Part shown: positions 1 through 11,150 of the stretch, piece by piece
Numbering within the stretch: the first letter of the stretch is position 1
Layout: the number at the start of each line of letters is the position of its first letter
NCBI RefSeq assembly: GCF_002878395.1
Contig: NC_061118.1
Span: forward strand, 130,085,579-130,149,578
Source: Capsicum annuum
Taxonomy: Eukaryota; Streptophyta; Magnoliopsida; Solanales; Solanaceae
DNA: 64,000 nucleotides
Reading direction: 5' to 3'
The notes under the pieces: model-generated
What the model was told of the DNA's origin: nothing
What the model saw: only the letters and a program-made list of their open reading frames with translations
The model's database searches: none
Program-made: the position numbers and the translations under genes

Positions 1-1126
1 CCATTTTCTCCACCAAAATAAAAAAAAATTTAAAAGACATATTTTTTGAAAATTTTTAATGTTTTTCTCTTTTTTCTAGATTTTTTCGACTTTTTATATT
101 TTTCTTTACTTATTACATCTTCATATTCATTTTCCTCTTTCTTCTCCAACACAACTGAACCACCATGTTAACATTAGAAAATTTCATTTCACCCATTCCC
201 TTTCTCTTCAATATCATTCAAACCTTCACATGCATTTCTTCATTAATAGTTTCATCTTCATTATTCTTTCTTTTCTAGAGAAGAATCACATACCCATTTC
301 TTTAAAAGAATAAGTAAAGATAAAATAATCAAAGAAAGTTGAAATAATCAACAAGCCACAAGTTAAGCAAATATAACTTTTTGAATGGATTCATTCTTTT
401 ATAGAAAAATTATAGATTTTTCAATCGTCTTTTATTGAAAATATTTATTTTTCAGAAAATCCAATTGTATGGAGTAACCAATTCAATGATTTAAAAGCTA
501 TTTTATTTTATAATAGTTGATTTAATTTCTCCTACTATATGTGGTGTAGTTTTGACCTGAATTTGGTGATGAATATCGAATTTATTTGGGTTTCTTTATA
601 ACTTTGATAGCGGTAATGGTGACAATGTGATTCCAATAATAGATTTGGTTATGATTGTTGAATTTCATGGTGATTCTGTACATTTTTTATGGTGAAAATG
701 GTGATGGTGTGATTCTTATGGTGGGTTTAATTGTGGGTGGTGAAATATATGAATTTAGTGAAGGTGTGGCGGCAATAATAGTGGTTCTATGGTAGTTTTG
801 ATGGTGTATAGTGAAGATGAAGCAATTGGATGATGTGAAGAGAAAAAAATTAAAGTATGATGAAACATCTGATGTGGCACTGACATGACAATAGCATAGG
901 AAAGTGTATTACACTTTTCATTATGGACTGATTATATGTGTCGAGGTGGAAATAAATTTACTTTTAAATAGTACAGGACTGTAATAGGTCAATTCAATAA
1001 TTTAGATGTGTCTTCGACTTTTCGGGTATAATTTAAGGTGATTTTGATGCCTTTTTTCTTTTGTAAAATTATAAATGTCAATTATTTTATCTATATTTTT
1101 ATTGTGATCTTTCTTCTTAGATATTA
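1..1126. other. AT-rich non-coding stretch
   Basis: No reading frame or RNA gene is supported. The stretch is AT-rich, with pyrimidine-rich runs up to about 290 and a GGTGATGG-like low-complexity part at about 600-850. It may be the body of the Helitron-like element whose 3' end lies just downstream. I could not find a convincing 5' terminus starting with TC after an A. Confidence 0.5.
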
Positions 1127-1154
1127 CCGCACATCGCGCAGATACTAATACTAG
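1127..1154 (+). mobile_element. Helitron-like 3' terminus
   Basis: The segment shows an imperfect GC-rich hairpin (CCGCAC, ATC loop, GCGCAG; four of six stem pairs hold), a short AT spacer, and a terminal CTAG at 1151-1154 followed by T. Plant Helitrons end in CTRR about 10 bases after a GC-rich hairpin and insert between A and T, which fits. No Rep/helicase gene is visible and the 5' end was not located, so only the terminus is claimed. Confidence 0.5.
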
Positions 1155-1249
1155 TTAATCTTAATATAATGATATGAATAAGTATTTATTGTTTATGTAT
1201 CTCCCGCAGACAAGTGAATAAGTATAGAGATAGACAGAATCTTAGAGTT

Positions 1250-1440
1250 TTCATTTGTTTCTCATTTGGTGTTCGTTTCTCGTATTGAAGCTCCAACTAA
1301 GTCAGTTGTGCACTAGAGGATCTATTCTTGAGGTGCTGCCCCCAACAGAATTTTCTGCGTACCAAGGGCTCAAACTCAAGATCTCTGGTTAAGGATGAAG
1401 CAGTCCCACCACAACACCACAACCGATGTTGTTGACACAA
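1250..1440 (-). mobile_element. tRNA-derived SINE (SolS-like), diverged
   Basis: On the minus strand the segment reads as a tRNA-related head. An A-box-like TGGTGTTGTGGTGGGAC lies near 1400 and a B-box-like GAGTTTGAGCCC near 1370. A non-tRNA body follows (about 1345-1260) with GACTTAGTTGGAGCTTCAAT and an A-rich tail. This order and wording match the Solanaceae SINE consensus as I know it. The flanks CTTAGAGTT (1241-1249) and CTTGAGTT (1442-1449) look like an imperfect target-site duplication. Many substitutions suggest an old copy. It is not a functional tRNA gene. Confidence 0.7.
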
Positions 1441-1449
1441 CCTTGAGTT

Positions 1450-2340
1450 GAGTTTATATTGGTTCCTTCTTTTTCTTTTTCTTTTTTTTTTGTTTTTGGC
1501 TTTAGTTAAATGAATTTACTCTAAAATAATTGTATTTTTTTCTCCGAATCCGTCCTTCTAAATAGTAAATTCATGCTATATTCTAAAGAGTTTAAGTTTT
1601 GTTCACTGTCAATGGACAAAACATTCTACACTATCAGGTAAAATTGACTTACTATTTTAGGTTACTCATTTTTTTTTAATTTTCTTTTCTACTTCTTTTT
1701 CTTTATACTAAAGTTGAAAAGAACTTTCCGCAACTCATTTATTCATAAAACCTGGCCTCTATCTAAAATCTGTTTCTTTGCCAAATCTCTCGTTTATGTT
1801 ATATTTCTTTGCTTTTCTTTCTAACCCGTGTTCATTTCTCCTTTATAATATGATTGATGCACATATTAATTTTAAGGGATGCCTCTTGACCTTTTTCTCT
1901 AAGTTTTCACAAATTTGAATGTTGGTGCGGACTTATTTCCCCACCAAGATCAACAATTTCAAGCATGGAGGAATTATTTCATGCAATTTTAATAGCATTT
2001 GACGCGTGGAGAATTTGAAGCATAAAAGAATTACTTCTTGCAGGTTTAATGTCATTGAGTGATGAACAATTATTTCATTAATTCTGATGATTCTGTTGAG
2101 AGAGAAATATGGAAAAATAAGATTTTGATTTAGGTCATAAAAGGAAATAGTAACTAATTTTGTTAGAGTCCAATTTTACTTTTAATATTATTTCCCAAAT
2201 TTTGATTATATAAATTTAGTGGAAATTATTTAATTTACATGATGTGTAAATTAAACTCTATCCTAAAAGGCCTCACTAATCCACAAAAAGCATAATAATT
2301 AATGCTACAAATAAAAAGGATCAGAAGATTATATACCAAC
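1450..2340. other. non-coding stretch, nothing recognised
   Basis: AT-rich sequence with T-rich tracts near 1480. I see no supported gene, structural RNA or element terminus between the SINE and the LINE leader. Confidence 0.5.
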
Positions 2341-2390
2341 CTAAATTGATAAGGAGATAGGGTGCTTCTAACGTACGCAGGTGATCAGAG

Positions 2391-3490
2391 ATGGGGAGTG
2401 GACGACCACGCAAGGTATAGAAGGCAGAGATAGTGAAGAAGTCCCATAACACCACGTGGCAACAATGAGTAGAAAAAAGCCATAGCATTGTCATTCCACC
2501 ACCCTTAGCAGGATGAATTGCTACTTAACTGATGATTATGAAATTGGGCGAAACTTCAAAGATGTAAGGATTTCCCTGTCCAATTAAAACTTGCAACTCA
2601 AAAGGTAAAGCTCTGATTGATGTTAATACAGGGTCGAAGGGTGAGACTAGCGACTGTTAAAGAGATTTGAGCTTTATAGAAGAGGGGATTGACCTACAGA
2701 GCTGGCCATCCCTCGGCATAGGCCCCCTATTTATCCTACCCATGGAGCTGGGGTCTTTGAAACCACACAGGGAGATAATGTAGTTGTGGTGAAGAAATGG
2801 ACATAGGCTGATACGAATACATGAGCAAAATTGGGGGCGAAGGACATGGATCTAAGTTTTGTCGAACCAGTCATTATTGAGGGTGAAAGAGTTGCCCAGA
2901 TCCAAAGCAAGAAAATATCTAAGGAGACTGCGAAGTGGAAGTAATCAGTGATCATGTATGTGATAGGATATTCACTATCTATATGGGCCATCACTTGCTT
3001 GATAGGTACTAACTGGAATTTTGCGACTAAGCCACACATATACTATCACAATGATAGTTATTTCGTGGTGTTGTTTAATAGTGTAGAGGACAAAGAGAAA
3101 GTGGTGTACTCTTACCCTTACGCGATAAACAAGAAGCCCATCATAGTCCGTCCTTGGAATACAAATTTCAACTTTATGGAAGAAGTACTGAGAACTATCC
3201 CACTTTGGATCCAATTACCAAATTTTCTTCATGAATTGTTAAGGCAAACAAGCGTTGAGTAGAATTGGTAGTGTTTTAAGGTGTCCAATATAAGCGGATG
3301 AATGCACAACTAGTGTGCAAAGGATTTAATATACTAGAATATTGGTGGAGATAGATGTCCTAGTTCCTTGTCAAAATCTATTAAAATTTGGGATCCAAAG
3401 AGGAAACTGTTTGATCAACATGGTGAATATGATTGGAGGCTGAGCTATTGTCCTAATTTTCTTAAACTTGGCCATGTATGCAAGGAGAAA
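2391..3490 (+). pseudogene. LINE ORF1 relic (DUF4283 and zinc knuckle)
   Basis: ORF1 of plant L1 elements encodes an RNA-binding chaperone-like protein. The likely start at 2391 reads MGSGRPRKV before a stop, a usual opening for this family. After frame changes, 2948-3262 encodes a DUF4283-like stretch including KPIIVRPWNTNF and RTIPLWIQLPNF. At about 3446-3484 a zinc-knuckle remnant reads YCPNFLKLGHVC, with the second cysteine of the CCHC set replaced by phenylalanine. Several frameshifts and stops make this a pseudogene. The LINE assignment is secure; exact limits are not. Confidence 0.8.
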
Positions 3491-3874
3491 CCAATACCTC
3501 TAACTGATAAAGGAAGGATGGTAAGCTAAAAATAGTGAAGCAATGCAAAGACAAGGACATGAGATGCAACAAAAGACAACAAAATTGGATGAAGCAAGCT
3601 TAGTGCTGGCATATTGAGCACACCTAAAGAGGTCTAACCTAAGCATGTAACAGAGGGAGAGGAGCAGAGACCTTTGTAGAAAACAACTAGGCACACCACC
3701 CCAGCTAAACCACATTAGCAGAATATGACAATTACCGAGGATAGCATATTTAGCCCTTTGAGCCAGATTCTCAATGAGGAACTAAGGTAAGTGACTGGGT
3801 ATGAAGCATAGAACAAACAACCCACAGAGAGGATGCAAACCTCAAACATTCCAGTTATTAAAAAATGAGATAGG

Positions 3875-4640
3875 TAACATGTAATGTTAGGGGGTTCTAC
3901 CTGACATCCAAGCATAAAAAAGTTATTAAATTTTTAGAAGTGAATAATGTTGATATGATAACCATCTTGGAACACAGGGTACCTACCAAACTAGCTCCAT
4001 CTATAGTACATACAATAGCTAGAGATTGGAAGGTTGAGTTTAACCATATACATAATGATAGAGGTAGAGTTTGGGTATTATGGAATTCAAAATTTGGGGA
4101 GTTTAAAACTTTAGAAATACATGATCAATTGATTCATGGGTTGATGAATGATTATGGTGCCATTCATTGATTCTTCTTCACTATAGTTTATGGGAAGTAC
4201 ACTATACTAGACAGGAAGCCTTTGTGGGAAGCTTTGAAGAAACTAGCAACTAGTATTAGTATCCCTTGGTAGTAGTGGCTGATTTTAATACAATGCTTCA
4301 TATAGAAGATAGAGTTGTGGGATCTCAAGTTCAAGTAAATGAAGTAACTAACTTTGCTGAATTTATGTAAACAACTAGTATGGTGGAGATAAAGGCAGTT
4401 GGTAGGGAATATGCATAGTCTAATAACCATGTGTTTAGCAGAATAAATAGAGGACTTTTTAACTCCTATTGGTTGCAATAGTGGTTAGTGCTGAAGATTA
4501 TAATAGTGAACTCTCATTTTTTAGATCATTCACCCTTGTGTGTCACTATAGAAGAGAGACAAAATATAAGTGCCAAATCTTCTAAATTTTTCAATTGTCT
4601 AGTAGCTCATTCAGAGTTTTAAAAGATAGTAGATAGAGGC
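3875..4640 (+). pseudogene. LINE endonuclease domain relic
   Basis: This is the exonuclease-endonuclease-phosphatase fold domain that nicks target DNA to prime reverse transcription. The conserved N-terminal block is visible as NVDMITILEHRVP from 3940, where the glutamate of the LLETRV-type motif survives. Later blocks include GRVWVLWNS near 4060. A stop at about 4168 and frame breaks downstream disrupt the domain. It follows ORF1 directly, as in the ORF2 of plant L1 elements. Confidence 0.75.
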
Positions 4641-6420
4641 TGGAAGCCTAGTACCAGATGCATATCCTTGAGGTGGATCAAGATTAAGAGGTTTAAGTAT
4701 GAACTGAAAATCCTCAACACTAAGGAATTTCAGGGTATTGAAGATAAATCTCCACATATCATCTGAGCTTAAAGATATATAGAATCAAATGTAGCTTTCT
4801 AGTGATCATCAACGATTATTCAACATGCACAATAATATTAAGGAGGAACTGGAGAGGCAGTATAAAGTTCAGGTGAGTGACTATAAAGAGAAAGCACGAG
4901 TAAATGGATTGAAACTTGGTGATTCCAACACTGCATATTTTCATGCATGCCTGAGGAATAAAATAGCTCAAAGGGGAAAAACTTATACAAACTAGGAAAG
5001 AGGCACAACAGTAGATCATAGGTTTCTACAGGCATTTTTTTGGCACTTTTGCAATTAAATTACCTACTGTAAAGATGAGGTTATGCAGGCAGGTACGATA
5101 TTTATTAGATCACAATAACTCAGCTTAATTTTTGAGGTGACAAAAGAGGAAATTATAGAGTTTGTCCAGAGTATAGATGACAACAAGGCCCTAGGAAATG
5201 ACGGCTACAATGTACACTTTTACAAGAAAGCATGGCCAACTATTGGAGGTGATATTGTAGAGGCTGTGCTGCAGTTTTTCGGGACCAACAGTCTATTTAT
5301 ACCTATAAATTGTACAAGATTATACCAAAAGTGTAGCATCCCAATTCTATAAAAGAATTTTGACCAATATCATGTTGCAATGTCCTGTACAAGATTATAG
5401 CTAAAGTTCTTACTAAGAGGATGAGCAAGGTGATTGGAGATTTAGTGGATAACAATCAGGATGCCTTTGTACCTGGCAGATTAATTTACATAATATAGTC
5501 CTAAGCCCTGAACTTGTCAAAGGTTACTCAAAGAAAGGCTTTCCTCCTAGATATATGCTCAAAATCGAACTACAAAAGAATTATGATTCTATAGAGTGGG
5601 TGTTTTTGGAGATAGTTTTGGTCAGTTTACACTTTCCTGATAGTGGTCAGTTTACACTTTCCCGATAGATTTATTAAGTAGATCATGACTTGTATACCCT
5701 CAGTTACATACTCTATCAACATCAATCGCAACCCCATTCCCCTCTTTGCGGCCAAGAGAGGGTTAAGGCAAGGAGACCCCAAGTCTCCTAACCTCTTTGT
5801 GCTTGTATTGAAGTATATGAATAGGTTGTTAACAACCCTTCACAGTAGTAAAGAGTTTCAGTTCCATACAAGATGTGCAAAACTAAAAATAATTCAACTT
5901 AGCTTTGCAGATGACCTCTTATTATTCAGCAGAGGGGACCTGAGGTCTATACAAACACCGATATACTGCTTTAATATGTTTTCTCAAGGCTTAGGTCTAC
6001 AAACTAACCTCCAGAAGTGTTCCATTTATTTTGGTAGGGTAGATTACAGAGTGCAGAGCTTTATTCTGGACAGGTTAGGCATGCGTAAGGGTGAACTACC
6101 TATCAAATATTTTGGAGTGCCTCTTAACACTAAGAAAATTTCTATAGGTCAATGTCAACCTTTGCTTGAAAAAATTCTATGAAGGATTACCTCATGGACT
6201 ACTAAGTTCCTCTCTTATACCGGAAGATTGCAACTCCTGAAAGCCGTTATGTTCTTAACACAAACTTACTGGTCTCAATTGCTAATACTACCTAAAAAGG
6301 TGTTGGAGGTGATTGAAAGAATGTGTAGAACTTTTCTTGGACAGGGGGCATTGATACTTTAAAAAGGCACTCATTGCGTCGGATAGACTGCTTACCAAAG
6401 GCTGTGGGTGGGGTTTGAAC
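4641..6420 (+). pseudogene. LINE reverse transcriptase relic
   Basis: This is the RT core of ORF2. From 5137 the block KALGNDGYNVHFYKKAW is the KAPGPDG-type motif before the palm. Around 5400-5490 a part reads like the ...ISKVLTKRM... and FVPGR region. From 5685 one open frame of 165 codons carries GLRQGDPKSPNLFVL and the catalytic FADDLLLF (aspartates at about 5910-5915), then the YFGVPLNTKK thumb block. Both catalytic aspartates are kept. Stops and frameshifts before 5685 and after 6180 show the gene is dead. Confidence 0.88.
5620..5668 (+). repeat. 25-bp tandem duplication in LINE RT
   Basis: GGTCAGTTTACACTTTCCTG and a few more bases occur twice back to back (5620-5644 and 5645-5668) with one C/T difference. 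The duplication breaks the RT frame just before the 5685 open frame. Confidence 0.85.
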
Positions 6421-6462
6421 ATTATTAACCTACAAATTTTGAAAAACGAAGAACTATGCACA

Positions 6463-6575
6463 CTACTATGAAACTTGAGCAAAAAGAAAGATACCTTATG
6501 GATTCAATGAGTGTACCATGCAAGCTACTATGAAACTTGAGCACAAAGAAAGACATCTTATGGATTCAAAGGGTA
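6463..6575 (+). repeat. 62-bp tandem duplication in LINE
   Basis: A segment starting CTACTATGAAACTTGAGC repeats with an offset of 62 bp (6463 and 6525). The copies differ at a few bases, so the event is not very recent or not an assembly slip. Confidence 0.85.
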
Positions 6576-6781
6576 CACATTTGGAGAAGGGGGGAGGGGA
6601 TGTGGGGCCATTATCCAAAGTAGGCCTGATGGATTATTCAAAGCATTTTCAAAGCTCAGAGATATATTGAAGCAGCCTGATTAACGACTGCTGCATTTAC
6701 TAACATCACCACCTTCTCGATAAAGGTTAGGTACAAATTATTGTTAGCGGAGCATACTAAGGTGGCTTGGCAAAGATTGAT

Positions 6782-6890
6782 TTGTAACAGCCTAGGAGCT
6801 GCTAAATGGATATTTATAGCCTACCTTGTAGAATACTGACTTGTAAAAGCCTAGGAGCTCCTAAATTGCTATTTATAGACTACCTTGCAG
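6782..6890 (+). repeat. 59-bp tandem duplication in LINE
   Basis: A segment starting TTGTAACAGCCTAGGAGC repeats with an offset of 59 bp (6782 and 6841), with several substitutions between copies. Confidence 0.85.
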
Positions 6891-6899
6891 CACATAAGA

Positions 6900-7070
6900 G
6901 ACTCTATACTAGAAACCGATAAATTAAGTGGAAGAATGCAAGTTGACCCCATATGCCCCTTATGAGAACAGGAACCAAAAACTATCAACCACTTGTTCTT
7001 CAAGTATAAGGTTTCCACAGAGGTTTGGGGAAGGCTATTACATTGGCAACGCTAACAACGGCAAGCCGAG
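6900..7070 (+). pseudogene. LINE zf-RVT zinc-binding region
   Basis: The C-terminal zinc-binding domain (zf-RVT) that follows RT in plant L1 ORF2 is recognisable as MQVDPICPL, then TINHLFFKYKVSTEVWGRLL. Some metal ligands are lost (the final cysteine is tyrosine) and a stop interrupts it near 6960. Position and wording support the family call, but it is not functional. Confidence 0.65.
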
Positions 7071-7504
7071 GAATGGAAGGGGAAACTAATGTAGTGCACC
7101 ACCAGGCACAATGGTAAAATAACCCTGATCTTCTCTATAGAACTACACGACAATTGTTATTTACTATATATGGAGGTAACGAAACCAAATAGTCTTTCAA
7201 CACATGAGGTGTAGTGGGGACGATATAGTGAAGATGATCATATAAGCCATTTTCACTAGGACAATTCTCGCTAGCAAAATGCAGGGAAGTTAGCACAATT
7301 AAATTGGTACACGTATATGTGTCATTAGATGCTATACTTGGTTGTGATTGAGCCCTAACAACATAAATTGGGATGTGTCCAGCTATGCCAAGACAGTTTC
7401 TCTTTCATTTGCTTTGTAATTCGTACTTTGGTGATAAATAAAATATTTATTTACCAAAAAATATAGAAATAAATTTGGACAATAATACCCTAGATTAAAT
7501 CATA

Positions 7505-7742
7505 CGCCCTCCATTCCTTTTCCTTTTTAGAGTTAAAAGATATAAACTTTGACCAACATTTTAAAATGTATTTCTTAATCAAATTGAAAAAAAATAAATT
7601 ATAATTTATAATATTTTTCATATAATTTTTTAATGTCTAAATTTTAATTTTAATTAATTAATTTAATTTAATTTGGCCTTATAAGTTAGCCAAATTAATT
7701 CACAAAAAATCGAGAAGAATAAATAAAAAGAAATGGAGAGAG
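7505..7742. mobile_element. Stowaway-like MITE (Tc1/mariner type)
   Basis: The left end CGCCCTCCATTCCTTTT and the reverse complement of the right end CTCTCTCCATTTCTTTT match at 14 of 17 positions. TA dinucleotides flank both sides (7503-7504 and 7743-7744). Length 238 bp, AT-rich interior, no coding capacity, and the CTCCCTCC-type terminus are typical of Stowaway MITEs. Confidence 0.75.
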
Positions 7743-7875
7743 TAGTAATCTGCAAATTTTTTAAAATACCCCGTGCAAATTGGAATACAGAGACCCCCCT
7801 GGAATTTTCTAGGAAATATCAGCACTAACACTGATTCAAATTCTACAGATATTTAATGGACGTTGAGCTTATTAC

Positions 7876-8195
7876 TAGAGTAAAATATTTAGTATCCTGA
7901 ACTATGATTAAATTTGTTATGATATATTTCAATTTTATAGAGATTCTATTGTCCTTTTAAACTTAATTTTAGCATATTTTTATCAATCTTTTTAGCTGAC
8001 GTGACACCTTTTTATCTAACGTAATATCTTTGACGTGAGCCGCATTTTTATATAATAAAGATATCATGTCAGTACCAAAAGGTGCCAAAAATATGCCAAA
8101 ATTGAATTAGGAGGTAATAGGACCCTGTAAAGTTGGAGTGTGTCGTAGTAACTTTGGTTATAATTTGAGGGAACTAGATGCTCTTCTCTTATTAC
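7876..8195. mobile_element. fold-back / MITE-like element with ~100-bp arms
   Basis: The left arm (about 7892-8010) and right arm (about 8066-8178) are imperfect inverted repeats. TTTTAGCATATTTTTATC on the left matches the reverse complement of GGTGCCAAAAATATGCCAAA on the right. Further matches surround the TTTATAGAGATTCTATTG / CAGGGTCCTATT blocks. The centre holds GACGTGACACC-like text. I recognise this as a dispersed, non-coding Solanaceae repeat type. Exact ends and target duplication are unclear. Confidence 0.6.
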
Positions 8196-8658
8196 TATAC
8201 TAAGTTCAAACTTCATGATTTTTATTAAAATGCCAAGACATAGTTCGAAAATTTCAATTTTAATGATTCTAACTCTAAGACAAATTTCTTGGAGTTTCGG
8301 TTGTAGACGTTGAATTTCAAGATTTTCAAGTACCATGAACTAAGTAAATCTTTTTAAAATTGTGCCTGTACCTATTTTCACTCTGTTCTCTAACAAACAT
8401 AATTCAATAATACTACTATTTTAGTACCTAGTAAACATTACTGTCAATTCAATATTATAAATTCAACAAATTCTGGAACTTGACCATGAAAAATCCTGGA
8501 GTTTGAGATACGACAATTCAACCTCCCGGAAAAAATGTTGGAGTTTGAATTACCACAAGTCAATTTCATGAAAAAGTTTTTAGAGTTTGAACTGCACATT
8601 TGAAACACTAGAAATTATTCAAATTCCAACATATTATGCTGGAGTTTTATTTAGAGTA
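8196..8658. other. non-coding stretch with short internal repetition
   Basis: No gene is supported. The phrase TGGAGTTTGA, with variants, recurs loosely between 8270 and 8600, suggesting an old degenerate repeat of unknown type. Confidence 0.4.
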
Positions 8659-9070
8659 ACTAAAGGTATGACTGTCAAGTGGGCCGGGTCGGGTCAACCT
8701 GGAACCGGTCCGTGTTATTTAACCGGGTTGAGGGCTGGAACAGGTCCGGATTGGGGTCTAAGTGGGCAGGGCCGGGCCCAACAATAAAAATATAAAAAAT
8801 CACCCTAATCCGGCCCACTTAACCCAACCCGATCAAACCCACCTAAATCCGGTTAAACCCGATTAAAAAACCGGTCAAAAATATAAAAAAAAAAAACTTT
8901 TTACATTATATATACCCACCTATATATATTATAAATACGTTAAACAATATATATACACTATATATATAGTATATACTACATAAGAATTTAAAAATCCATA
9001 GACACACATACACAATTACACATCTATATGCACCATCCAAATATATATGTACTACTTTAAACTTTAAAGT

Positions 9071-10935
9071 TTAAATAAAATATACTACAATATATATATA
9101 TATATAATTATATATCTATACACATGTATACGTTAAATATACACGTCTATAGAAGATCTATTCACATATATACACTCTATTCTATGTATATGTAATAATT
9201 TAAATGAAATATACTATAATATATATACATTACAATATATACTTGTATAGTTATATACTAATTTNNNNNNNNNNNNNNNNNNNNNNNNNNNNNNNNNNNN
9301 NNNNNNNNNNNNNNNNNNNNNNNNNNNNNNNNNNNNNNNNNNNNNNNNNNNNNNNNNNNNNNNNTTAAATAAAATATACTACAATATATATATATATATA
9401 TAATTATATATCTATACACATGTATACGTTAAATATACACGTCTATAGAAGATCTATTCACATATATACACTCTATTCTATGTATATGTAATAATTTAAA
9501 TGAAATATACTATAATATATATACATTACAATATATACTTGTATAGTTATATACTAATTTATAAAACATATACTCATGTATACGTTAAATATACACGTCT
9601 ATAGAAGATCTATTCACGTATATACACTCTATTCTATGTATATGTAAGACTTTAAATGAAATATACTATAATATTTATACATTTACAATATATATTTGTA
9701 TAGTTATATACTAATTTACAAAACATATAGACATGTATACGTTAAATATACAAGTCTATAGAAGATCTATTCACATATATAAACTCTATTCTATGTATAT
9801 GTAATACTTTAAATGAGATATACTACAATATATATACATTACAATATATATTTGTATAGTTATATACTAATTTATAAAACATATACACATGTATACGTTA
9901 AATATACACGTCTATAGAAGATCTATTCACATAAATACACTCTATTCTATGTATATGTAATACTTTAAATGAGATATATTACAATATATATTCATTAAAA
10001 TATATATTTGTATAGTTATATACATATTTATAAAATATATACACATGTATACATTAAATATACACGTCTATAGAAGATCTATTCAAATATATACACTCTA
10101 TTCTATGTATATGTAATACTTTAAATGAGATATACTACAATATATACATTTTAATATATATTTGTATAGTTATATACTAATTTATAAAATATATACATAT
10201 GTATACATTAAATATACACATCAATAGAAGATCTATACACATATATACACTCTATTCTATGTATATGTAGTACTTTAAATGAAATATACTACAATATATA
10301 TACATTACAATATATATTTGTATAGTTATATATTAATTTATAAAAAATATACTCATGTATACGTTAAATATACACGTCTATAGAAAATCTGTTCACATAT
10401 ATACACTCTATTCTATGTATATGTAATACTTTAAATGAAATATAATATAATATATATACATTACAATGTATATTTGTATAGTTATATACTAATTTATAAA
10501 ATATATACACATGTGATCTATTCACATATATACACTCTATTCTATGTATATGTAATACTTTAAATGAGATATACTACATTATATATACATTACAATATAT
10601 ATTTGTATAGTTATATACTAATTTACAAAATATATACACATGTATACGTTAAATATACACGTTTATAGAAGATCTATTCACATAAATACACTATATTCTA
10701 TGTATATGTAATACTTTAAATGAAATATACTATAATATATATACATTACAATATATATTTGTATTGTTATATACTGATTTATAAAACATATACACATGTA
10801 TACGTTAAATATACACGTCTATAGAAGATCTATTCACATATATACGCTCTATTCTATGTATATGTAATACTTTAAATGAAATATACTACGATATATATAC
10901 ATTACAATATATATCTGTATAGTTATATACTACTA
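9071..10935. repeat. ~156-bp AT-rich tandem satellite array
   Basis: The landmark AGAAGATCT recurs at 9151, 9447, 9603, 9760, 9916, 10072, 10226, 10382 (variant), 10667 and 10823. The intervals are 154-157 bp except across the gap and one shortened unit near 10515. Each unit contains CATGTATACGTTAAATATAC, AGAAGATCTATTCAC and ATTCTATGTATATGTAAT blocks. About eleven units are present, diverged by scattered substitutions. No coding capacity. It fills most of the hAT-like element. Confidence 0.92.
9265..9364. other. assembly gap (100 N) with duplicated flanks
   Basis: Exactly 100 N bases. The ~194 bp before the gap (9071-9264) and the ~196 bp after it (9365-9560) read the same apart from a two-base difference in an AT run. 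The gap therefore lies in the satellite array, and one of the two flanks may be a scaffolding duplicate. The true unit number is unknown. Confidence 0.95.
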
Positions 10936-11150
10936 AAAAATTATTTAAAAAAAAAAAGATTCCGAGCCGGGACGGGTCGGTTAACCGGCGGGCCTGGATC
11001 GGGCTAGGTCCGGGCCGGGTTAACCGGGCCTAAATTAAAAAAATAACCAGCGCGAAAATCGAAATCCCTAAAGCCCTAGGACTTATTGGGATGGGTCAAA
11101 TCGGGCCAGTTTATTTAAGTGGGCCGGGTAGGGTCGGGTTGGCCCCGCCC

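Larger units (their letters stand above)
2341..7466 (+). mobile_element. L1-type LINE, near full length, inactive
   Basis: The order is that of a plant L1 non-LTR retrotransposon: ORF1 start (ATG at 2391), DUF4283 region, zinc knuckle, endonuclease, reverse transcriptase, zf-RVT zinc finger, and a 3' end with a short A-rich tail at about 7440-7466. Every domain is broken by stops or frameshifts, so the copy cannot move itself. The 5' limit is approximate and no clean target duplication was found. Three local tandem duplications lie within it. Confidence 0.85.

Noticed and set aside
1340..1440. A tRNA gene on the minus strand
   Set aside because: A and B boxes belong to a SINE head; no full cloverleaf or acceptor stem can be formed.
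2731..3214. Minus-strand frames over the LINE ORF1
   Set aside because: They are antisense shadows of the plus-strand DUF4283 region.
9071..10935. CRISPR-like interpretation of the regular repeats
   Set aside because: Units of ~156 bp are continuous tandem repeats without unique spacers, in a plant-type context.
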